Shown here piece after piece: positions 56,495-64,000 of a DNA stretch of 64,000 bases. The translations under genes and the position numbers were made by a program. The notes below the pieces were generated by a model. The model was not told the DNA's origin. It saw only the letters and a list, made by a program, of their open reading frames with translations, and made no database searches. Source of the DNA: Culex pipiens pallens (lineage: Eukaryota; Arthropoda; Insecta; Diptera; Culicidae); assembly GCF_016801865.2 (NCBI RefSeq), contig NC_068937.1:15932595-15996594 (forward strand), given 5' to 3'. Each line of letters opens with the position of its first letter. Positions within the stretch are counted from its first letter, which is position 1.

Positions 56495-57464
56495 TCGTCT
56501 GTTGTGTGCTATCTTGTGACAACGACTATTAAGTACTATTCGAGAAAATCGATTTTTAAAGTTTGATGATAAATATTTTCAAAGCTATGAATGATATGTA
56601 AAAAAATCTTAAAAGCACGTGTCACAAGTGTGCACAGAATTTCCATACAAACTAAAATATGATTAAATCAATAGTTTAACCGACTTAATCAGTATATTTT
56701 CAAAAACAAAAGATTGCATTGCCTTTAGAAAGTGTGTAGCAAAATAAATGTGTGAAAAACAAGACAAATTTTCCACATTTTCCAACAGCATGTATGACGT
56801 GTCACAAGTGTGCACAATAGGGTGCCCAGAATATGTGACTTTTTTTTCAAAACCTATTTTAGGACTCTAGGCCAAGTATGAGCAAAATCGGTCATCATTT
56901 ACCCATTGATACTCGAAGGTGAAGTTTGTATGGGAAAAATCGAAAAAATGTATGGAAAACCCAAGTTTCTTACGGTTTGGTATGCACGGTGCGCTACTAC
57001 CATCAAAATATTCCCATAAGTGAGATTCTTATTGAAAATTTAATGCTCTACAACTTTGTAGAACATTCCAAAACTGTAAAACTTGATCCTGTAAAGTTAT
57101 TAGCGATTTAAAAAAGTCATTTTTGTATGAAAAACATTTTTTTCACCAACTTTAGGCTCGGGTATCAATGGGTTAATCTCAACCAATTTCGCTCAAAATT
57201 TGCACAGATGCTTAAAATAACCCAAAAACCCGTTTTCCGCTTGTGGAGCAGAGGGTCATTTTTTCTGGGCACCCTAGTGCACAAGCATTTTGATGATAAA
57301 TTGGTCTATGTCACAAGTGTGTATTGCGATATCCGGGAAACGGAAGCGAGTTCCCCAAATCGGGTTAAAGCATCTTGTAGTGTTTGTTAAGTATAGCAAA
57401 ACGTCATCATTAACTCATTTTCGACCGAAATGGTCTATGTCACAAGATAGCACACAGCAGACGA
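56495..57464. mobile_element. 970-bp DNA element with CTATCTTGTGACA ends (outer of a nested pair)
   Basis: TCGTCTGTTGTGTGCTATCT at the left is matched in reverse by AGATAGCACACAGCAGACGA at the right with one mismatch, and continues in TGTGAC/GTCACA. The phrase GTGTCACAAGTGTGCACA is repeated inside. Another element interrupts it. No transposase is visible. Confidence 0.85.
56818..57276. mobile_element. Inner DNA element with AGGGTGCCCAGAA ends and TA duplication
   Basis: GGGTGCCCAGAA and TTCTGGGCACCC form the ends (56820-57274), each bordered by TA. A TA target suggests a Tc1/mariner-type mechanism. It splits the outer element, so it is younger. The open frames inside (56926-57111 and 57127-57390) match no transposase. 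Confidence 0.82.
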
Positions 57465-57604
57465 TTTATTGACAATAACATAATTTTATTTGGTTTTTTT
57501 TCATAGATTTTTTCTAAAAAAATATTGAAAATTAGTTCTCTTTTTGTTATTCTCGAATTATAAAAAAACCAACATAAAACTGTTTTTTTTTTTCAAAACT
57601 TCAT

Positions 57605-57811
57605 CATCCCGGTTCGAGAATCAACCTCACGACCTCTGGATTAGAAACCCAATACGCCGCAAGTCGAAACCCATCCCCTACCGGTCAGTGTTCCCAGTGA
57701 GCAGATTTACTCTTTGAAGGGATCTGACTTTGCCGAGCCAGACAGGAATCGAACCCATCACCTTCCGCTTACAAGGCAAAACCCGTAACCTCACGGCCAC
57801 GGTAGCTCGGC
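57605..57811 (-). mobile_element. SINE with two tRNA-like parts
   Basis: On the minus strand a tRNA-like head starts at 57811, with GCCGAGC pairing perfectly with GCTCGGC at its end (57732), GGGTTCGATTCC as B box and TGT in the anticodon position. A second tRNA-like part follows at 57690-57605, with an arm around TTTCTAATCCAGAGG (TCT in the loop) and GGTTGATTCTCGAACC. The same order of parts is seen in the SINE at 63714. The borders are approximate. Confidence 0.7.
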
Positions 57812-58107
57812 GAATTAAAAAAACAATTAAATTAAATTTAAATTGAAAAACACCTGAACAAAAATGTTATTAAATTTTATTAAAAAAGAAACAAAACTGC
57901 TTTTCCTTAGTTTTTAAACAATAAAATCAAAACCAACTTAATAAAATGCATTTATTTCTTCGTAACATGCATCTTGACATGAACCTTTTGATAAAAAAAG
58001 TTTGTTTACTGTCTTTGCTTGTTTATTACGTACAAATTTGTGAAAACGTTTTTCTTTCAGTGTCACTTTAAAAGGTTTCAATTTTTCAACTCAAGATATC
58101 TCCAAAA
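57812..58107. other. AT-rich intronic sequence
   Basis: Nothing recognised. Confidence 0.4.
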
Positions 58108-58205
58108 AGGGATGTGAGTCAAAAGGTCGAAGGACATAAGATCGAAAAGACAAATGGTCGAATGAGCAAAAGTTCGAAAGGACAAAATGTCAAAAGTGAG
58201 AAGCC
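58108..58205 (+). repeat. Short degenerate repeat of a 15-16-bp GTCGAA-AGGACAAAA unit
   Basis: AAAAGGTCGAAGGACATAAG, ATCGAAAAGACAAATGGTCG and AAAGTTCGAAAGGACAAAAT follow each other. It is a minisatellite-like run of about six diverged units. Confidence 0.6.
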
Positions 58206-59770
58206 GAGAAGAAGTCATAATTTAAACGTAATTCATAATTAATGTTTTTTGTAAAAAAAATAGGTTGAAAACTGAATTCTTGTCTCAGTAATATTTTTCT
58301 AGTTTGTTTGAAAGAAACCTGAACTCAAACATATTCTAAAGAATTTTTATTCGCTATTTTTTTTATTTCTAGTTTCTTATTCTTGTTTTTGGATATTTTT
58401 TGTGAGCGAAAATTTATTTCAGACTTGTCCGGAAAATTTCATGAAGATTTGTTGAAAACGAGAGAGAAACAGAATAAAGTTTCTGAATTAAGGTGAAACG
58501 GGACATCAGTTCTTGGGCAACTTCTGTTCAACTTAAACAAATGTCTGACCTATTTCTGCAAAAAGCAGAACTTTGTAAGTTACGCCAATTTCCTTAAAGT
58601 TGCTTCCAAAAACTCGAGTCGTGGGTCAATATGGCGCTGTCTTCCCGTTTCACCTTAAAGCAAAAAAGGTGTTAAAGTAGAATTTTATCAACGAAGCCAC
58701 TTTGCGTAACAAGTTTTGCGCATGCAATTTTTTATACAATTTTGACAGCTGCCACTCAAATATTTCAATCTTGAGAATAGGTCTTCGCCAAAATTGTTTT
58801 AAAGATAAGATGCACTCACGAAAAAATGAGATATGATATAGATGGCGAAAAATCTATCTTCCGTGCAGTTTTTTTTTTGGGAAAATCTTGATTATTGAAA
58901 AACATAAAAAAATAATTTTATATCATAAACAGTTTTTTCAATCAAAACTTACTGTATTTTTTTTTATAAAATCCGCCGTTAGAAGTTATATCCATTTTAA
59001 AATTTCGTGTAAAATGTGACTTTTCTTACCTGGTCATTCGATAAAAACAATCTCAAAATTTGGTTTGAAATATGAAATGAGTAAAATTACCATATTTTAG
59101 ACCTTTCCAAAAACATATTTTTCAACATTGATAATCGAACCAATAGTTTCCGAGATATCGTCAGTTGAAAATTACAGGTTGATTAGATGACTCTTTGAAA
59201 AACTCATTTTCGTCGATTCGCATTCTTTGTGAGGCTGTATCTCAGAAATTAATTGTCCAATTTTCCAAGCCTCAGAGAGAAATTTTCTCAGCTCTTTAAA
59301 AAAAAATTATGGAGGCTTTCTTTCGTGAAGTATTTAAAAAAACATGAAAAATTTGAAAATTTCCCAAAATTATAACCTAGAAGTGACTTTTACTCTAAAA
59401 TTCTTTTTCGATTGCAAATTTGATTTAGCTTTTAAAAATACGTTTTAAATACTTGTTTTACCACATTTTCGACATTTTTCTAAAATTATTATTTTTCGAA
59501 AAGTTATATCTCATGATCATGGGAATCACAAAGACAAACTTTCATCAAAATAAAAAAAAATCGAAAATTTCGAGAACTTCTCAAAAGCTGTGTGCATCCA
59601 ATCCAATACCCGCTGGCCGACAGCGACATTATCGAAACGTATAAATTGTTTCAGTTTGTGTAAAAAAAGGCCCAGAGAACTGCTTCTTTTAATTTTTCCA
59701 TGAAAATGTAATTTACATTCATTCGACATCGTTTGATGACTAAATTTGGGTTTTTTTAAATATGAAAATT
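58206..59770. other. AT-rich intronic sequence with hairpin-family remains
   Basis: 58720-59560 carries phrases of the hairpin element (GTTTCCGAGATATCG, GAGGCTGTATCTCAG, TTGCAAATTTGATTTA), heavily diverged. No exon is recognised. Confidence 0.45.
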
Positions 59771-59987
59771 ATATAATAGATGTTATAATTGATGAGAGTT
59801 CGACTGTTGTTATTATTTTGAGTTTGATCGGCTACTCAGTCTGGGCAAAGTGAAACGCTGTTTATGCTGTGTCCGACGTTTCGGCGCTGATTGGCGCCTT
59901 CAGCGCCGAAACGTCGGACACAGCATAAACAGCGTTTCACTTTGCCCAGACTGAGTAGCCGATCAAACTCAAAATATAATAGATGTT
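59771..59987. mobile_element. Perfect 77-bp palindrome flanked by 14-bp direct repeats
   Basis: The arms 59814-59890 and 59900-59976 are exact inverted repeats around the 9-base loop TTGGCGCCT. ATATAATAGATGTT occurs at 59771-59784 and 59974-59987, as a target duplication would. The centre reads CGCTGATTGGCGCCTTCAGC followed by GCCGAAACGTCGG. CTGA and GAAAC around a GC stem recall hammerhead-type hairpins in terminal repeats of Penelope-like retroelements, but the full conserved core is not present. It is likely a young foldback insertion. Confidence 0.75.
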
Positions 59988-60935
59988 TTTTTAATAAATT
60001 GAATTAAATGCTGTTTCCAAATTTTAACCTCTTAGTTTTAATGAATTAAATTAAAACAACGTTCCTCAATTGACAACACCACCCTTGGAGGTTGTTATGA
60101 TTCACCTGACTGCATTTTTTAAGTGACGTCTCCACCATGCACAATCAAGAGAGGAAGCAGTTGATATTGAAGCTTTTGATGTGAGAAGCGACTTCTACCT
60201 TGGCTTCCAAGAAGCCAAGTCACTTTCATCAATCCCGCTAGTCGGGTTCGAACTCCAGGAAATTGGCACGCCATCTTCCCCTTCCAGGGGACCCCAAAAA
60301 CGCAAGATAAAGGTTCAATTACTGCAGCGGCAGCTAAAGTTGAAGCTTCTAATTATGGTCCAAAGATGGCGCGCGAAAGAACCAGAAAACCGTTAACCTT
60401 CTGGTCAAATTTCACGCGGAAGATCAGCCTGCTACTGCACGCTACAATTTAGGTTTAATCTCCAGTTTTTTTTGGGAGGGGAAATGGGTGGAGTTTTCTG
60501 CTGAAATTACCTGATGGGGAAGCTACGATGCACTTGTTGAGGAAGTGAACGTGGAGGGAAAAAAACGCAGAACTTTTGCGACTAATCACTTTCTTCAAAT
60601 TAAACCCCTTCTCTGCTCCGGGGGGTTAACCGTCAATCATCGTACACGTTCAGGAAGATCGACTCTTCCGCCATGACTAGCGGAATACTATCTCCGACCT
60701 GAACTCTCTCGAAGCCGGAGTTAGCTGGAGCTGCGAGCGATTAGTCAAAAATTGCGTTGATGAGCGATTTTGAATTTACACCGCAGGTTTGCCTGGTGAA
60801 GTTGAAAGAGAGGTGAACGTGGTGTTTAGGTATTTGCCGATCAACACCAACTTCAGGCCCAGCCGAAGTCGTTGAACTGTTTTCGATTGGCGTGAAGTGA
60901 TAGGGAAATTTTTGCACGCGGTTTTGAATCGGGTT
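59988..60935. other. Single-copy intronic sequence
   Basis: 60180-60420 includes TCGGGTTCGAACTCCAGG, a B-box-like word without a tRNA fold around it. 60600-60900 has mixed composition. No exon is recognised. Confidence 0.4.
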
Positions 60936-61155
60936 CACAGAAAAAAATAATGTAAATTTGGAAGCTGTAATTTTTGAAGGTTGAATATTACCTCTTTTAT
61001 GATGTAATTTTACTTCAATTTAGACTGAAAAAGTGACATTACACCAGAAAAGTGGTAAAATTACACATTTCCAGAGGTAAAATTACACCTTTTTTTCTGA
61101 CATAAAAGATGTACCCCTTCCCAGATGTAATATTACCATGATTTTTTTTTCTGTG
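60936..61155. mobile_element. 220-bp MITE with CACAGAAAAAAA ends
   Basis: CACAGAAAAAAATAATGTAA at the left is matched by CCATGATTTTTTTTTCTGTG at the right. The inside is full of TAATATTAC/GGTAAAATTACA words in both directions, so it can fold along its length. The ends resemble, but are not the same as, the ACACGCAGAAAAAT family at 5874 and 33682. Confidence 0.8.
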
Positions 61156-62549
61156 TTGATTAGTTGAGCTGAAATCAATTTTGAAGAAAAACTGAATAAA
61201 CCCAAAAAATCTAAAAATATGTTTGAGGAGACGAAAAACGTCCATGAAAAGCGTCATGATCGTCAAAATCTTGTTTTGGAATTTTGAATTTTCACAAAGT
61301 TTATGAGAGTTTGCCTCCAAATTTCCTGGCCGGCAGCGAAATTATGGAAAAGTATATTTTGTTCTTAAATACAGATTTTCTTCAAAATGTAGATCGAACC
61401 GTTTTCCCACCATAACTTCTTCAAATCTTTCCTGTCAGTGTGTGTGTGCTCAAACGTAAACGATCGCCATGCACTTGTTTACACGCTTCAACTTTTATGT
61501 AACTTTACATTGCTGAGCGTGCGCGCGCTTATCCCTCCAGCTTGTGCTCGTAAATCCCTCTCACAAACAACCATACCTTCAACAACAACAACGAAAACAA
61601 CACTGCACTGCAGTGAGTGAATGATGATTCACACACATAAGACAACCCTTGCTTTAATCGCTTTCGGCACCGTCTTTGCGATCTTCTTCTTCAATTCCAT
61701 ATGGGAACGTGAAGAGGGGTTCGACGTCAGTTTCCTTGTCGAACACCAAGATATTGAGGGTTCTTTACGAGACCTACTCCAGCAGATGCTGGTGGTGGTT
61801 TTGGCCCAATTACACTCATCAACTGAACGTAAAGGTGCACTCAGTGGCTTACAGAAGTAAAAATTGAGAATTTTGACATAATCTCTCCCGAACTCTCAAA
61901 AGATCATCAAAGAGTTGACGATATTTTCATGATTTTCACTGTAATTTCTCTGATTGCTGACGTTTAATCTACAGAGTGTTTAGTGAGATGAAAAATCCTT
62001 CCAAAAAAGTTGAAATTTCGCGAGAGAGAATCTCAGTGAGTGCTCAGTCAAACTTTTTTCAGTGAAGATTCTTGCATCCTATCATTCAATTTAGCTTGTC
62101 TTACGAAACTGAGTGTAGCTCAGCTACAAGGCAAAAATAACACGCACTCACACTCTGATCACCGAGATGATCAGAAAAGAGACTTGTCTCTTTCTGCTTC
62201 AACTCTCTTCAAATGTAACGGCACTTTTCGGCCCGCGCGGACGGGAATTTTCTCGAAGGAAAAATCTGTGCCAACCAGTTTTGTCACCCAACTGTCAGTC
62301 GGTCGACCACCGGTGGTAATTTATCCGGTTGGGACAGATTTCCCCACTTGAGCTTTTAATCATGGGCTGCGCGGAAGTCAAAACAAGACCTCGCAAGGTA
62401 CCTACTTGCTGGAATGTGCGTTGACCATGGCGAAATGGTCGTTTGATGGATGACCTAGAATCGGCAGGTTGTCGTCGATAATGGATGCCGGTGTTGGTCA
62501 AGTAAAACTTGATGAAGGGTCTGTTGAAAGAAGTGCAGTTTGTTGCATT
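61156..62549. other. Intronic sequence; unresolved repeats
   Basis: 61430-62360 is less AT-rich. The short open frames at 61621-61867 and 62040-62351 have no known family. Words such as GAATCTCAGTGAGTGCTCAG suggest a mobile-element remnant, but I cannot find matching ends. Confidence 0.35.
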
Positions 62550-63075
62550 CTGAAAAATCTTAAATTAAACTGTTTTATGATTTTTATTTTTATTTCATGT
62601 GAAATATGCAGGTTCGTCGCTTTTTCCATCAAGGCACCAAAAATACAATTTCAGAAATTGAAGAAATTAAACTGTTTTAGGACTTATTTATAGTTTTTAA
62701 ATTTCATATGAAATATGTAGGTTCGTAACTTCTCCACCACAAACACAAAATAACAAATTTAAGCAATTAATGAAATTAAACTGTTTTAGGATTTTTTTTC
62801 ATTTTTCTCTAATCTCATATGAAATATGCAGGTTCGTCGCTTATCCATCACAAACACAAATGAACCAATTTGAAAAATTTAAGAAATTTGACTGTACAAG
62901 TATTTTTTATTTTTTCTAATTTCAAGGAAATATGCAGGTTCCTCGCTTACTTCATCACAGACACAAAAGAACCAATTTCAGAAATTTAATAAATTTTAAT
63001 GTTTAAGGTTTTTTTTCCTGATTTTAAAGGAAATAGGCAGGTTCGTCGCTTCCTCATCACAAACACAAAAGTTTC
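62550..63075 (+). repeat. Five tandem copies of a roughly 108-bp unit
   Basis: GAAATATGCAGGTTCGTCGC recurs with small changes at 62601, 62710, 62821, 62927 and 63031 (spacings 109, 111, 106 and 104). Each is followed by a CATCACAAACACAAA phrase and an AAATTAAACTGTTTTAGG phrase. The copies have diverged and no frame is kept. Confidence 0.88.
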
Positions 63076-63713
63076 AGATAAAACATCAATTTTTGTTTAC
63101 AAATAGTTCAAGGCAGCGAACAAACCCAAAAACTTAATTTACCTTCAAATTGAATCCCCATACGCAAAAAAAGCTCTGCAAAAAAAACCAAAGGAAAACA
63201 AAGCAAGGTTCGCCAACAGGAAATGGAGCTCGCACTTTAATTAAATGAATCTTTTTCATCATCATCATCACCATCAGCGCCGTTAGTCGTGCTGCATTTC
63301 CGACGGCCCTTTGGGTGAGCAACAATTTTACACATGATCGATCGACCGTTTTGGGGTGATGAACCACACGGGCACCAGAGGTTGGCGCATTTTGCGTAAA
63401 AGTTTAGCTTTGAAAAATCGCTGCTTAATTCACGTTCAAGTTGTTGAGGTCTTCCTCACAATGTTTTGATTCAAGCTTGCTCAGATTGCACCAAAAACTC
63501 AGAATTCAAAAAATGCAAGGGGTTCCGGTTCCCTTAAATAAAAGTCTCGAAGAACAAACATTTGAAAATTCCTTCGTTTTTATACTGGATCGATTCAAAA
63601 TGTCTTGACTACAGAGTTGTTCCCCACAGAATCTTAAAAAATCTGCATTTGGATGAGATTTGTTTTTTTTTTTTTAATTTTTTTTAATTATTAACAAGAT
63701 TTGTAGTTAGTGT
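63076..63713. other. AT-rich intronic sequence
   Basis: A small CAT repeat (TCATCATCATCATCACCATC) lies at 63256-63275. Nothing else recognised. Confidence 0.4.
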
Positions 63714-64000
63714 GGCAGTGCGTGGCCGAATGGTTACGCTGTCCGCTTTGTAAGCGGATGTTTCTGGGTTCGATTCCCATCTGCTGCAACCTTCCATCGG
63801 ATGAGGAAGTAAAATGTCGGTCCCGGCCTTGGTTGTTAGGCCGTTAAGTCATTCCAGGTGTAGGAGTCGTCTCCATGCCATAAGTACAAACAACACACCA
63901 AACCAAGCCTACTCCGGTGGAATCGATGGCGGCGGTTGGACTCGCAATCCAAAGGTCGTCAGTCCAAACACTGGGGTGGAAGGTTCCTTGGAGTAGAAAG
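63714..64000 (+). mobile_element. SINE with tRNA-Thr-like head, cut by the window edge
   Basis: 63715-63787 folds as a tRNA with TCCGC-TTTGTAA-GCGGA (anticodon TGT), an A box at TGGCCGAATGG and the B box GGGTTCGATTCCC; the acceptor stem pairs only partly. A body follows, and at 63929-63980 a second tRNA-like part has TTGGA-CTCGCAA-TCCAA as anticodon arm (CGC). The order of the parts is the same as at 57605-57811. No 3' end or target duplication can be seen inside the window. Confidence 0.75.

Noticed and set aside
59882..59913. Complete hammerhead ribozyme
   Set aside because: CTGA and GAAAC flank a GC stem, but the conserved GA after CTGAT is missing on the plus strand, and the symmetric hairpin competes with the fold. 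I keep it only as a resemblance.
61621..61867. Possible small secreted protein frames
   Set aside because: Two overlapping frames are open here, neither with a convincing signal peptide or family. The surroundings look like mobile-element remains.
63715..63787. Functional tRNA-Thr gene
   Set aside because: The acceptor stem pairs only in part, and the segment continues into a SINE body with a second tRNA-like part.

Overview
The window looks like intergenic and intronic DNA of a dipteran, most likely a culicine mosquito (Culex or Aedes type). This is inference from AT-rich, repeat-dense sequence, long introns, many short inverted-repeat elements, tRNA-derived SINEs, an endonuclease/reverse-transcriptase retroposon, and one exon of an insect-type GRXCR-family gene. 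There are no bacterial operons, CRISPR arrays or convincing functional RNA genes.

One host gene is well supported. The exon at 42584-44302 (+) codes for the disordered N-terminal 573 residues of a glutaredoxin-domain cysteine-rich (GRXCR) protein and ends at a clear phase-0 splice donor. Its catalytic exons are not visible and probably lie beyond base 64000, so most of 44303-64000 reads as intron. GC-rich sequence at about 34950-35985 and CAA-rich sequence at 41729-42583 may be 5' untranslated exons. A 103-nt exon-like segment at 55611-55713 is a weaker candidate.

Left part (1-16.8 kb): an AT-rich array built on AAAATTGAC; tail-to-tail inverted MITE pairs at 4401-5052 and 16187-16818; nested MITEs at 6523-6909; and a hairpin element of about 1.95 kb (7187-13503). 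The left arm of the hairpin is split by a 4.35-kb RTE-like LINE (7481-11826, minus strand) with a 21-bp target-site duplication. The opposite arm preserves the empty site.

Middle (16.8-34.6 kb): a degenerate array of about 120-bp units (17385-19900), a second AAAATTG array with an 11-bp and then a 9-bp unit (22690-25090), and inverted-repeat DNA elements, several of them nested (26396-33915).

Right part: a 651-bp SINE (37254-37904) with a tRNA-like head, a 23-bp target duplication and a tail shared with the LINE; a non-autonomous hAT element with an 8-bp duplication (39677-40982); the GRXCR exon; an element carrying about eleven 164-bp tandem units with a three-unit higher-order repeat (50232-52413); nested DNA elements at 56495-57464; SINEs with two tRNA-like parts (57605-57811 and 63714 onward); a 77-bp perfect palindrome between 14-bp direct repeats (59771-59987); and a 5-copy repeat of about 108 bp (62550-63075). 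The LINE is the only element with recognisable protein-coding capacity, and its reading frame is broken; the other elements would depend on proteins made elsewhere.
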